A stretch of DNA of 64,000 nucleotides, from the NCBI RefSeq assembly GCF_011801125.1, contig NZ_CP046171.1, positions 3,224,001-3,288,000 of the forward strand, read 5' to 3'. A program made the position numbers and the translations under genes. Below, piece by piece: positions 1 to 8,103 of the stretch; the stretch's first letter is position 1; each line of letters starts with the position of its first letter. Below the pieces are notes generated by a model that saw only the letters and a program-made list of their open reading frames with translations, had not been told where the DNA came from and ran no database searches. Source of the stretch: Nocardia brasiliensis. GTDB lineage: Bacteria; Actinomycetota; Actinomycetes; Mycobacteriales; Mycobacteriaceae.

Positions 1-14
1 AATTCGATCCAGTT

Positions 15-855
15 TCAGTTGATGTCGCAGGCCACGGGATGGTGGGTGTGGCCGCAGCGGGCTGCGTACTCGGCCGGGGTGAGATAGCCCAGGGCCGAAT
101 GCTGATGCCGATGATTGTGATCGGTCTTGAAGTCGCCGATCACGACCCGGGTTTCGAGCAGGCTCGTCCAGTGGTTGCGGTTGAGGCACTCGGCCCGCAG
201 CCGCCGGTTGAACGACTCGATGAACCCGTTGTTCCACGGTGTCCCGGGCGGGATATAAACGATTCCGACCCGATCAGTGCAAAACTGTTGCAGCGCATGA
301 GAAATCATCTCCGGCCCGTTGTCCATCCGCAGCACCATCGGCGGTCCACCCCGCGCGGTGAACACCTTCCGCAGCTCGGCGACGAGCTTCTCGGCGGTGA
401 TCGACCGCTCGACCAGGTGCAGCAGCGACTCGCGGAGTTGTTCGTCGATCATCGACGCGATCTTCACCGCGCGACCGTCGACGGTGGAGTCGAACTGGAA
501 GTCCAACGCCCACACTACTTTCGGAGCGCCCGCGTCGACCGGCGGCACCGACGAGCACCCGGCCCGCTTGCGCGGGGAATGCGCGCGCACCTGCAAGCCT
601 TCCTCGCGCCAGAGCCGGTGCACCTTCTTCTTGTTCACCTCGCTGCCCTCGTCGAACCGCAACGCCGCCCACACACGGCCGAACCCGTGCCCTTGGTGTT
701 GCGTGGCATAGGACCGCGGCCAGGCCCGCAAACCAGCGTCGGGATCTTCGGGGGGTCTGCGCGGCCGGCAGCCACCGATAGGTCGAACGAGCAAGCCCAA
801 CCACCTTGCACGCCAACCGTTCCGACATGCTCTTGACCTGTTTGAGCATGTCCAC
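15..855 (-). pseudogene. IS3-family transposase OrfB, frameshifted
   Basis: This is the DDE integrase-type subunit of the IS3 transposase. The N-terminal part (SERLACKVVGLARSTYR) is in one frame. The rest, from EDPDAGLRAW, is in the next frame. The switch lies at a run of six G (C on the coding strand) at 750-755; five would restore one frame. After the break the catalytic core looks whole: WALDFQFD (first Asp), RMDNGPE (second Asp) and GFIESFNRRLRAE (Glu), ending at the stop at 15-17. OrfA/OrfB fusion would normally use -1 slippage at the AAAA in GGGAAAATTC near 883. Either a real inactivating insertion or a homopolymer sequencing error. Confidence 0.75.
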
Positions 856-878
856 GGCGCGGCGCTTGGCGGATGGGC

Positions 879-1160
879 TCAGAATTTTCCCTTGGCGATC
901 TCCCGCAGCGCGTCCTTCTCCAGCTCGGCATCGGCCAGCAACCGCTTCAACCGGGCATTCTGCTCGCGCAGCTCCTTGAGTTCCTTGGCGGCATCGGTGT
1001 CCACACCGCCGTACTGACGGCGCCAGTTGTACATCGTCGCCGCCGACACCCCGAGCTCGGCCGCGGCCTCCTCCCCGGTCTTGCCCGCCGCGATCAGCTC
1101 ATCGGCACGGCGCAGCTTCCGCACGATCTCCTGCGCGGAATACCGCTTACGTCCTGCCAT
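879..1160 (-). CDS. IS3-family transposase OrfA
   Basis: A 93-residue DNA-binding subunit. It begins MAGRKRYSAQEIVRKLRRAD and has a helix-turn-helix (EEAAAELGVSAATMYNWRRQYG, about residues 30-50). A leucine-zipper-like coiled coil follows (KELKELREQNARLKRLLAD), and it ends LREIAKGKF, all typical of this family. An A4 slippery stretch lies at the stop codon and the downstream frame is -1, as expected for the programmed OrfAB fusion. OrfA itself is intact, but its partner OrfB is frameshifted. Confidence 0.85.
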   Translation of the reverse strand: MAGRKRYSAQEIVRKLRRADELIAAGKTGEEAAAELGVSAATMYNWRRQYGGVDTDAAKELKELREQNARLKRLLADAELEKDALREIAKGKF

Positions 1161-1243
1161 GCCCCACTCAGTAACCCTTCCAGCCCCTGATCAGGGCCAA
1201 CAGGACTCTAATACCGAGTGGTCTCATTCACTGGGGACGGGCC

Positions 1244-1911
1244 ACACCCGCGACCGAAACTCTCACCGAGACCAGGCTTTACGGTCGCGCGCATGCCTGC
1301 TCCTGGGACCGGCTGCATCCCCGGCTGACCCACCGCTCGTCCTGGGTCGCCCAGACCGCGACCCTGCCGGTGATCGAGGGCACCGTGATCTGTCTCGACG
1401 TCGACTACCTGCCCAGCGGGGCGATACCGAAACCGGTCTGGCTATGGCATTCGAGCACAGGCCTCGGTACCGGCACCGTCGATCTGCTCTGGCAGGCGTT
1501 CCTGCGCCGGTTCGATATCGAGCACACCTTCCGCATGCTCAAGCAATCCCTGGCTGGACCGCCCCGAAACCCCGCGATCCCGCTGGCGCGGACCGGTGGA
1601 CCTGGATGTTGCTTGCCGCTTACACCCAACTGCGCCTGGCCCGCGGCCTCGCCGCCGACCAACGACGGCAATGGGAGAAACCCGTTGCCGCACAACAACT
1701 CACGCCAGCACGTGTTCGCAGGGTATTTCGGCACCTGCGCCCGAACATCGCGTGTCCAGCCCGCGCACCGAAACCCTCATATCCTGGCCCAGGCCGACCA
1801 GCAGGCCGCTGCAACCAGCGGCCCGCACCCCGCCATGACGTCCACATCAAGACCACGAGCAACACCAGCGCACCCAACCCCGGCAGGCCCACGACCACGC
1901 CACCTGGTTAG
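1244..1911 (+). pseudogene. Remnant of a DDE transposase (IS701/NF041680-like), 5' truncated and frameshifted
   Basis: Two frames joined give a recognisable C-terminal half. Frame one, from about 1244, reads TETLTETRLYGRAHACSWDR, then VWLWHSSTGL and LLWQAFLRRFDIEHTFRMLK. Near 1550 one base is missing, and frame two continues with GWTAPKPRDP, RWTWMLLAAYTQLRLARG, LTPARVRRVFRHLR and PKPSYPGPGRPAGR. The YREK-like and HTFRxLKQ signatures match large DDE transposases common in actinomycetes. The N-terminal half is absent and the neighbouring IS3 copy starts where it should be. Non-functional. Confidence 0.7.
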
Positions 1912-2049
1912 AACTCAAGCTAGTGGCCAGGTTCGAGGACGCGGTGGGGTTAGTCCACGGCTATCTCTCGGTCGGAGTCGGGATTAGACGATGGCTTCAG
2001 CTTCATGCTGGATGTCGTCAATCGGTTCTCCTATCGGCGCCGTCTTCGC
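1912..2049. other. Short non-coding junction between transposase and terpene synthase remnants
   Basis: No reading frame here resembles a known family. It lies between the stop of the decayed transposase and the point where terpene synthase similarity stops on the minus strand, so it probably holds the breakpoint that truncated the synthase. Confidence 0.4.
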
Positions 2050-2259
2050 TCACCCCAGTCCAAGGTCCTCGGCGCTGGCGTCGGGCCAGCATCGGGCAGC
2101 CAGATCTGCGATCCCCCAGCTCAAATACAGGGTTTCCGCGGCTGGTGTCACGAGCATCCGATGCTGGCGTAGCCAGCGCAGGTTGTGTTGTTCGGCGTGA
2201 TCGTGGGCGGGGTTGTAGCGCGGTGGGACGGGGATGTCGAAAACGACGTTCTGTGGCAT
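2050..2259 (-). pseudogene. 5' fragment of a class I terpene synthase
   Basis: About 69 residues look like the N-terminus of a bacterial class I terpene cyclase: FDIPVPPRYNPAHDHAE, NLRWLRQHRML, then ETLYLSWGIADLAARCWPDA and ASAEDLGLG. In intact enzymes the next segment leads into the Asp-rich motif, but here a TGA follows and similarity ends. The reading frame starts well with MPQNVVFDIPV. It lies just downstream, on the same strand, of a methyltransferase remnant. Remnant only, with no catalytic motif. Confidence 0.55.
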
Positions 2260-2288
2260 GGTTGCACCTAGCTGGCTGGTCGAAATGG

Positions 2289-2487
2289 TCAGGCGGCGCT
2301 GTCTGCGGCGCGACGACGCATGCTGGTGCCGCCTCTACGCATTTTCCGCAGCGCCAAGAATTTATATGGCATGTGTAGTAGGGATTCGAGGGCGTGCGCG
2401 CCATCGAACTGCTGGTCCGTAAACGGCAGATTGGCTGCATCTGCTACCTCGAATTCCAGCTTTTCTTTTGGTCGGAGACCTATGTCG
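2289..2487 (-). pseudogene. Fragment of a class I (type 11) SAM-dependent methyltransferase
   Basis: The stretch FEVADAANLPFTDQQFD followed by GAHALESLLHMP and LRKMRRG is the motif II/III region of small-molecule methyltransferases of the Methyltransf_11 kind. The SAM-binding glycine loop that should precede it is missing or scrambled, and the C-terminal third is replaced by unrelated residues. It is followed on the same strand by the terpene synthase fragment, so the two may once have formed a methyltransferase-cyclase pair. This resembles the type 11 class rather than geranyl-diphosphate 2-methyltransferase. Confidence 0.5.
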
Positions 2488-3187
2488 ACTCGATCTGGCT
2501 GGCGCTTATTGCAATACCGGTGCTCGATATGCGAGTTGTGCGCCGCGCAGCCTTCCTGTGTCACATCCGACATCTAGCAGGTGCGTGCCGGTATGGGCGG
2601 GCTGCGGCGATCAAATCGGTACGACGGCCCTGTGCGTCGAGCCGTCGCCCGTCATTTCCTCCTTCTGTGCAATGGTCGAGGTGGAAATTGTCGCCGACAA
2701 TAATATCTAGCAGACCGGCTTCGTCGAGATCTAGAACCCATGCTGCGAAGGGGAATGCTCAGATGTCATTGTTCACTCTTCGAATATTAATCGAGCGGGC
2801 ATAGAGTGAGATGTCGTCAGCTTTCCAGTAAATGGCGACCGAGCGTCGCCCATTCATGGCACTCTGAGCGTGACCTGTAGTCGCGATACCTCGATGCAGG
2901 GCTGCCAATTCGCCGGGTAGCTTCTGTCGTGTGGCTTCCGTGCAGTAGGCACGCTCCTTCGAGCGAGCGGCACGGTGCTGCGACGAACTCGGGACGGTCC
3001 ATCCCTCGGGCGAACTGCCGAAATCATGCATCCTCACCACCTCAGGCGATGGCATGCCCTAGCACCAGACAACTTACACGATAGCGCAGCTGGTCAAGTC
3101 CCGGGGCGTGGTGTAACTGGGGAGGGCGCCGCATGATCCGAGATGTCGGTCCGGCGGTGAGTTCTGTTGCGGTGTCCTCTCGTTGGT
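2488..3187. other. Region without a supportable gene
   Basis: Several short frames exist on both strands, for example about 98 codons on the minus strand ending at 2759. None shows a recognisable motif, a ribosome binding site or steady codon bias. Base composition is lower in GC than the main part of the window. Probably decayed accessory DNA up to the left end of the next insertion sequence. Confidence 0.4.
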
Positions 3188-3217
3188 TGAGGTTGCTCCG
3201 GATTCCCGGACGGATTG
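3187..3217 (+). repeat. Left terminal inverted repeat of the IS3 element
   Basis: 31 bases that pair with 4502-4532 with a single mismatch. It lies about 11 bases beyond the orfB stop, as expected for the end of the element. Confidence 0.85.
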
Positions 3218-3227
3218 GGTGTGTTGA

Positions 3228-4103
3228 TTATGCTGCTCGGTGAGCGGCGGTGTGGACTCGTTCGTAGTTCACGGGGTTGAGCATGTCGAGTTTGGGATGT
3301 CTTCGGGTCGGGTTGTAGAGCGCTTCGATGTAGTCGAAGATCGCGGTGGCCAGTTCCTTTCTCGTTGACCGGAGTCGGGTGTCGAGTGGTTCCAGTTGTA
3401 TTGTGCCGAAGTAGCTTTCGGCCATGCTGTTGTCGAAACAGTCCCTGATGGAGCCCATCGATCCCTGCAAGCCCGCTGAGCGGATGCGTTGGCCGAAGGC
3501 CGAACTGGTGTACCGGGCGTCGTGGTCGGAATGAGCGATGGTCTGCCCCGGTGGTGGTCGGCGCCGCCACCGGGTGATGTCCAAGGCATCGCAGACCAGC
3601 TCGGCGCGTGGATGGTCGGGGATCGACCGGCCCGCGATGCGTCGGGAGAATGCGTCCAGCACGACCGCGCAGTAGACCCAGCCTTCACCGGTGTGGTGCT
3701 GGGTCAGGTCCATGGACCACAATCGGTCCGGGTCCTCTGCGCTGAAGCGGCGGTTCACCAGGTCCGGGTTCGGGCTCGCCGGATCGCGGTGCGTGGGGCC
3801 GCGCCGTCTTCGGAACGTGCTCTGCAAGCGCGCCGATCGCATCAATCGGGCGACACGCTTGCGGCCCAACCGGATTCCTATGCCGATTCGCAGCTCGGCA
3901 TGCACTCTCGGCGCGCCGTAGGTGCCGCGTGAGGCGGTGTGGACCGCGGTGATCACCGCGGTCAGCTCGGTGTGGGCGGGTGCCCGCGCTGATGGCCCGC
4001 GGTCGGGCCATTCGTAGTATCCGGAGGTCGACACGCCCGGCACCTGCCGCGAGATCGTGACCGGGACGCCGGCCGCGGCGAGTTCGGCGACCACCGGGAA
4101 CAC
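3228..4103 (-). CDS. IS3-family transposase OrfB (DDE integrase subunit)
   Basis: 291 residues. An HTH_21-like N-terminus (GVSTSGYYEW, TYGAPRVHAEL) is followed by the integrase core. The DDE residues are visible: Asp in WSMDLTQH, Asp in AHSDHDARYTS (the family usually has HSDHG) and Glu in NSMAESYFGTIQ. The end is the usual YNPTRRHPKLDMLNPVNYE region. It starts with GTG overlapping the orfA stop (TAGTG). Orf A ends CCA AAA TAG, and a -1 slip on AAAA leads straight into this frame, so an OrfAB fusion is likely. The gene appears intact. Confidence 0.9.
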   Translation of the reverse strand: MFPVVAELAAAGVPVTISRQVPGVSTSGYYEWPDRGPSARAPAHTELTAVITAVHTASRGTYGAPRVHAELRIGIGIRLGRKRVARLMRSARLQSTFRRRRGPTHRDPASPNPDLVNRRFSAEDPDRLWSMDLTQHHTGEGWVYCAVVLDAFSRRIAGRSIPDHPRAELVCDALDITRWRRRPPPGQTIAHSDHDARYTSSAFGQRIRSAGLQGSMGSIRDCFDNSMAESYFGTIQLEPLDTRLRSTRKELATAIFDYIEALYNPTRRHPKLDMLNPVNYERVHTAAHRAA

Positions 4104-4390
4104 TATTTTGGGAGGACGTTGTCCCGCGTGAAATACGCTGTGGCCTTGCGTAATACCTCGTTCTCGAGTTCGAGTCGCCGTGCTTTTCGGTGGAGCTCGA
4201 CCAGCTCGTTGCGTTCGGCGCTGGTCAGGCCCTCGCGGACGCCGTCGTCGATGTCGGCGCGTTTGACCCAGTTGCGTAGGCAGGATTCGGAGATGCCCAG
4301 GCTCGACGCGACCTGCCCGATCGGGCGTTCACCGGCGCGGGCCAACTCGATCGCGCGCTCACGGAACTCACGCGGAGGTGCTGGAGGCAT
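4103..4390 (-). CDS. IS3-family transposase OrfA
   Basis: 95 residues. It has a helix-turn-helix (QVASSLGISESCLRNWVKRAD, about residues 26-46). A helical LELENEVLRKATAYF tail follows, which is the conserved OrfA ending before the frameshift site. The stop overlaps the orfB start. Upstream lie the right inverted repeat and its repeated copies, which would serve as transposase binding sites and contain the promoter. Confidence 0.9.
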   Translation of the reverse strand: MPPAPPREFRERAIELARAGERPIGQVASSLGISESCLRNWVKRADIDDGVREGLTSAERNELVELHRKARRLELENEVLRKATAYFTRDNVLPK

Positions 4391-4501
4391 GTGGACTCCT
4401 TCCGGAGGCGAGTATCCCGCCTCACGATCGGTGTCCGGAAGACCGAGGCAACCTCAAGCCAGTATCTCTCAACAAACCGTTCCGGAAAACCGGGGGAAGA
4501 T

Positions 4502-4532
4502 CAATCCGTCCGGGAATCCGGGGCAACCTCAA
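4502..4532 (-). repeat. Right terminal inverted repeat of the IS3 element
   Basis: Reverse complement of 3187-3217 with one mismatch. The same block occurs again, less perfectly, at 4434-4458 (21 of 25 bases shared) and in part at 4481-4495. Two or three tandem copies of the end therefore sit upstream of orfA. Confidence 0.8.
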
Positions 4533-5004
4533 GGTGCCTAAACGCTGCAGCTGGGGCCGCACTGAACCGTAGGACGCTCCTCAGTTGCGAGTGTGGTGTC
4601 CGCAGTGCTTCAGGTCAGGCGCGCTTGTTGTAAACATCGAGCCGGTCCAGGCTGCTGCTCCTAGACTGAGGATATACGCCTGTTCGGCTCGGCCGCTTGA
4701 GGTTTGAAGATGATACATCCGCCATCGCGCTGGGGAGGCCGCTTCGCGGCCGACCGGCCACGTTTTGCGAAGCTGATCTGTCTTGGAGATTTAGTCAGGT
4801 GCCGTGCCGCAGACTCAGGAAGCTTGCCATCCGGGCGTATAGGTCGATATCGGACATCCGAATGCTGTCACCATATTGAACTCGGGGTAAAACGAATTGA
4901 ACCCTTATCTGCAGTAGGCGTGCGGAACAAATCCGGAGAATTTTTGCTGGATGAATTTCTCCCAGGCTTGCATATAATCAAGTCGCCCGGAGTTAGGAGT
5001 GTCT
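4533..5004. other. Non-coding stretch upstream of the terpene synthase
   Basis: No frame here looks coding. It becomes AT-rich towards the terpene synthase and holds a perfect TATAAT at 4973-4978. An isolated GC-rich inverted segment (GGCCGCTTCGCGGCC, near 4738-4752) could form a small hairpin. Confidence 0.4.
4973..4978 (+). promoter_or_regulatory. Candidate -10 box of the terpene synthase promoter
   Basis: TATAAT, a perfect sigma70 -10 hexamer, in an AT-rich stretch 26 bases before the start codon. No convincing -35 hexamer sits at the usual distance. AGGAG at 4995-4999 lies five bases before the ATG. Confidence 0.4.
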
Positions 5005-6111
5005 ATGTGTATTTTCGAATCTAAAGACGGCGCCACTGGAGCTGTTATAGATATACCGCCAATTTGGTGCCCATTGCCTCTGTGCGTCAAGGGTGGAGGC
5101 GAAAACTTTCAGCGGCGAACCGAAAATCTCTATCAAGAAATGGGATTCGATTCCGCATCGATAAGTACTGTGCGTGAGATCTGCTCTGGTGACCTGGCTT
5201 GTATGTGGGCGGCGTCTGGTGATGAAGACGGGGTGCAGCTACTGAGCGATTGGTTGCCATGGCCCTTTCTTTTTGATGATGCCTATTGTGACGATGGGCC
5301 TCTGTCTCGCGATCCAACGGCATTCAATCACTGTGCCATGAACCTCATGTATACGGCCATTTGCCCTGAGCGAATCTCGCACGGGCCTGAGTTCGTGGAC
5401 TTACTGTCAAAAGTCCTCGTAGACATAATGTCGCGAGTCCGAAGCCGTACTGGCGAGGGTGTGTCCGCCGTCGCTCTCGCCCACTATCGCTGGGCGATCG
5501 GGGCCGCATGCGGGGTATCGGACAGATCGGGCGGCTACGTCCGCAGCCTGGATGAACATATGATTACCCGTCCCGCGGACGGCGCGGATCTCATGTGTCT
5601 CTATCTGACAGAGATTGCCGAGGGCACGTGGTACACGCCGGCCGCTATGGGTGACCCAACGGTTCGTGCCATAACCGATGCCGCAAGCGTCGCATTCTCT
5701 GTCCTGACAGACCTTGGCTCCTACAGTCACGAGGGCGCCCAGAACAGCCTCGAGTCAAACATTGTTCATATCATTGCGAACGAGCGCGGGATCGGCGCCC
5801 AGGATGCCATGTACGAAGCATGCGCTCTCATGGAGGAGGTGATGGAACTATTCATACGGTTGAAAGATAAACTGTCAAACAGGAACGACGAGCGCCTGCA
5901 GCGTTATCTGAAACAACTGTCAAATTTCGTGCGAGGAGTTCTGGAATGGCAACGCCGACTACCGAGATATGCGCGATTCTCGAAACTGGGTAGCCCTTTA
6001 ATTGCTACCGGCCGCCTGCTGGATAAGCCAATTCATGAGGTTTCAGAGCGCAGGGTATTTCCCAAGGTCGTGCCGCCCCCTTCAATTCGATGGTGGTGGG
6101 ACTTCGCGTAA
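5005..6111 (+). CDS. Class I terpene synthase with an atypical NSE motif
   Basis: 368 residues. It would cyclise a prenyl diphosphate in the cytoplasm using Mg2+. The Asp-rich motif is FLFDDAYCDD (about residues 87-96). The second metal motif reads TDLGSYSHE, where the family normally has N at the first position (NDLxSxxxE). A C-terminal RLPRY gives the usual Arg-Tyr pair. DDAYCDD is close to the DDCYCED of 2-methylisoborneol synthases, but the long Pro-rich N-terminus of those enzymes is absent. ATG 5005 is chosen because AGGAG sits five bases upstream; a GTG at 4999 is inside that site. GC content is clearly lower than its neighbours (about 55% in one hand-counted line), suggesting transfer. 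The product cannot be predicted. Confidence 0.8.
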   Translation: MCIFESKDGATGAVIDIPPIWCPLPLCVKGGGENFQRRTENLYQEMGFDSASISTVREICSGDLACMWAASGDEDGVQLLSDWLPWPFLFDDAYCDDGPLSRDPTAFNHCAMNLMYTAICPERISHGPEFVDLLSKVLVDIMSRVRSRTGEGVSAVALAHYRWAIGAACGVSDRSGGYVRSLDEHMITRPADGADLMCLYLTEIAEGTWYTPAAMGDPTVRAITDAASVAFSVLTDLGSYSHEGAQNSLESNIVHIIANERGIGAQDAMYEACALMEEVMELFIRLKDKLSNRNDERLQRYLKQLSNFVRGVLEWQRRLPRYARFSKLGSPLIATGRLLDKPIHEVSERRVFPKVVPPPSIRWWWDFA

Positions 6112-6767
6112 ATCCGTCGAAACGTAGAGCGTCTTGGTCAGTTTGTCTCGCGGCACGGTCGAGGCGCAGTGGCGGCGAAGCTCAGCGCCATGGCCTATTG
6201 TTGTTTCCCGGTTGGCTTGTCAAGTAGGAGTTTCATACCTCGATGTAGCCGGATGGCACCGGCTTAGACCGTCACCGCGCAACGCCGCTGCAGTCGGGGC
6301 GCCCCGATCTTGGCATAGCCCTTGACCCTGTTCCGTGTTGTAGATTGGCCTTTCGCGACACGGGGTGACGCTAGTGCCGGGTCGAGCATCACCGCCACAC
6401 TGTCGGCCAGCACGGCCTTGGTCAGCGCGGGATACGGCGCTCGTTGAAATTGATTTGATCGTTGGTCCGCTCGGCGGCGCTGAGCCCGGCGGGTTCATCG
6501 ACGATGGATACCGGAACGACGGGCGTGCCGACCGCCTGAGCGATCAGCAGGCGGACGCGGCTGTCGACGGCAGCGGGACTCCGCCTGTATTGAACGTGCA
6601 GCCCGAACCTGGGCGATACCACCGCGGTGGCCAAGGCGCACCCATCAACGTCCCAGATCGAGCCGGACAACCGCGACGTTCTCGAACACTGGGTGAGCGG
6701 CCTGGTTACGGCAAAAGCGCGAGACCGCTATGAGATCCGGCTCGAATCGGCGAGATCGCGGAGAGGC
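6112..6767. other. Region without a supportable gene between terpene synthase and tRNA
   Basis: Frames are short and overlapping. A minus-strand frame at 6422-6670 (82 codons) has plausible amphipathic segments (VDSRVRLLIAQAVGTPVVPV) but no family I recognise and no good ribosome site. Another minus-strand stretch near 6310-6430 reads LTKAVLADSVAVMLDPALAS in a frame without a start. It may be a decayed gene next to a tRNA, a common place for insertions. Confidence 0.4.
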
Positions 6768-6801
6768 AAAACCCCTTCCGACCGAGGTCAGAAGGGGTTT
6801 T
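6768..6801 (-). terminator. Intrinsic terminator of the tRNA-Pro gene
   Basis: AAAACCCCTTC (6768-6778) and GAAGGGGTTTT (6791-6801) form a perfect 11-bp stem with a 12-base loop. Read on the minus strand it starts seven bases after the tRNA 3' end. The A/T tracts on both sides would let it work in either direction. Confidence 0.9.
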
Positions 6802-6807
6802 CTACTG

Positions 6808-6881
6808 TCGGGCTGACAGGATTTGAACCTGCGACCACCTGACCCCCAGTCAGGTGCGCTACCAAGCTGCGCCACAGCCCG
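6808..6881 (-). tRNA. tRNA-Pro, anticodon GGG
   Basis: 74 nt. The acceptor stem CGGGCTG pairs with CAGCCCG, followed by A as discriminator; CCA is not encoded. The anticodon arm reads CCTGACTGGGGGTCAGG, giving anticodon GGG (reads CCC). The T arm contains GGTTCAAATCC. A strong terminator follows at 6768-6801. Confidence 0.97.
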
Positions 6882-7064
6882 TTTGCGCTCATTGCTGCGC
6901 GCTCGAAGAGATTACCTCAGGTGCGGGCGGTGGAGCTAATCGGCTGGTAGACGGCGTGGCGGACGGGGATCTGGGGGTGTGACGGGGGGTGGTTGGGGGA
7001 TTGGTGGCGGGTGGGTGGGGCATTCGGGGTGAGAGGAATGCCGGGAGTGAAGGAGGCGGCGGGT

Positions 7065-7802
7065 ATGAGTCGGGAGCGGCGGCTGGTTGAGGCGTTCGTG
7101 CAGCTGGCGGACTCGTTGGTGGCGGAGTACGACCCGGTGGACGTGGTGCAGGGGCTGTTGGATCGGGCGGTGGAGTTGTTGGGGGTGGATACGGCGGCGG
7201 TGTTGTTGGCGCGGGCGGATGGTGAGTTGCGGGTGCTGGCTTCGACGAGTGAGGCGACGCGATGGCTGGAGTTGCTGCAGGTCCAGGCGCAGGACGGGCC
7301 TTGTGTGCAGTGCTACCGGACGGGGGAGCGGGTGATCGCGGAGGATTTGGCGGTGGCCGGGGATCGGTGGCCGGTGTTCGCGAAACAGGCTCTGGTGGAG
7401 GGGTTTCGGTCGGTGTACGCGTTGCCGATGCGGCTGCGCGCGGATCGGGTGGGGGCGTTGAATCTGTTCAGTTCGGGGGTGGAGCGCCTGTCGGAGGATG
7501 ATCTGGTGGTGGGGCAGGCGCTGGCGGATGTCGCGAGCATCGCGATTTTGCGGGCGCGTCAGCTTGCCGAGCATCGGACGGTGAACGGGCAGTTGCAGTC
7601 CGCGTTGCAGACGAGGATCGTGATCGAGCAGGCGAAGGGGATTCTGGCCGCGCAGGGGGAGTTGGATCCGGAGACGGCGTTCCAGGCGTTGCGTGGTTAC
7701 GCGCGCCACTCCCGCGGTCGGCTGCCGGATCTCGCGCGTGCGGTGGTCGATCGAACCATCGATGCGCGGGTGATCCTCGCGCACGGCAAAGATGGTCGAT
7801 AG
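7065..7802 (+). CDS. GAF-ANTAR domain regulator
   Basis: 245 residues. The GAF domain (about 20-165) includes ELLGVDTAAVLLARADGELR and DGPCVQCYRTGERVIAEDL. A C-terminal three-helix ANTAR RNA-binding domain (about 180-240) has VIEQAKGILAAQGELDPETAF and the LPDLARAVVD helix. Such proteins sense a ligand or redox signal through GAF and act on RNA hairpins as antiterminators. ATG 7065 is chosen over upstream in-frame starts because AGGAGG lies eight bases before it. Codons end strongly in G. It is followed by a long inverted repeat at 7906-7968. The target RNA is unknown. Confidence 0.85.
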   Translation: MSRERRLVEAFVQLADSLVAEYDPVDVVQGLLDRAVELLGVDTAAVLLARADGELRVLASTSEATRWLELLQVQAQDGPCVQCYRTGERVIAEDLAVAGDRWPVFAKQALVEGFRSVYALPMRLRADRVGALNLFSSGVERLSEDDLVVGQALADVASIAILRARQLAEHRTVNGQLQSALQTRIVIEQAKGILAAQGELDPETAFQALRGYARHSRGRLPDLARAVVDRTIDARVILAHGKDGR

Positions 7803-7905
7803 CGCGTGACGTCCGTCCGTGTTGTCGACGTTCTGTCGCTCCCCGAAGGGCTTCCGGCGACCAGTGCCGGACACGTAACTGAGCGACGGCTACGTCCCGG
7901 TCGCG

Positions 7906-7968
7906 TGATCAGGAGGAACTGGTGGCGGGAGCCTCTCGCGCGATGCCGCCACCAGTTCCCCCTGATCA
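7906..7968. repeat. Near-perfect long inverted repeat (23-bp arms)
   Basis: Arms at 7906-7928 and 7946-7968 (TGATCAGGAGGAACTGGTGG... and its complement) pair with one mismatch around a 17-base loop. It lies about 100 bases after the GAF-ANTAR gene. There is no T-run, so it is either a factor-assisted terminator or a fossil repeat. The remainder of 7803-8103 shows no gene. Confidence 0.75.
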
Positions 7969-8103
7969 AGCCCGACGGTGCTCGACTTCCACTGCCGCTC
8001 GGTGTGGTGAACACCCCGGCGACTGGTTGCCTACGGTGTTGCTGATCGCGCAACGCGGGCCGCTACGCTCTGTCGTCGGTGATTGCGGAATCGAGACGAG
8101 GTG

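Larger units (their letters stand above)
1..1230 (-). mobile_element. IS3-family insertion sequence, probably cut by the window edge
   Basis: The unit holds orfA (879-1160) and a frameshifted orfB reading leftwards. IS3 elements usually have TGA...TCA ends. The bases at 1221-1230 end in ATTCA, and the window opens with AATTCG, which would follow a TG lying just outside it. The element therefore probably starts about two bases before base 1 and ends near 1230. The ends are inferred; the coding part is clear. It seems to have cut off the 5' part of the transposase remnant that starts near 1244. Confidence 0.6.
3188..4531 (-). mobile_element. IS3-family insertion sequence with terminal inverted repeats
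   Basis: The left end starts TGAGGTTGCTCCGGATTCCC at 3188 and the right end finishes with its reverse complement, ending ...GCAACCTCA at 4531. The arms (3187-3217 and 4502-4532) match over 31 bases with one difference. Ends of the TGA...TCA type fit IS3. GGT lies next to or one base from each end and could be a target duplication, but this is weak. Inside are orfA and orfB, both intact. The right end also carries three related copies of a TCCGGAAxxCCGxGG block (4434, 4481, 4509). Confidence 0.85.

Noticed and set aside
2289..2487. Geranyl diphosphate 2-methyltransferase next to a 2-methylisoborneol synthase
   Set aside because: The fragment has type 11 methyltransferase motifs not typical of that enzyme, and both remnants are too short to support the pathway.
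6627..6842. Short plus-strand frame ending GFEPATT
   Set aside because: The ending is the well-known false translation of tRNA sequence; the DNA there is tRNA-Pro.
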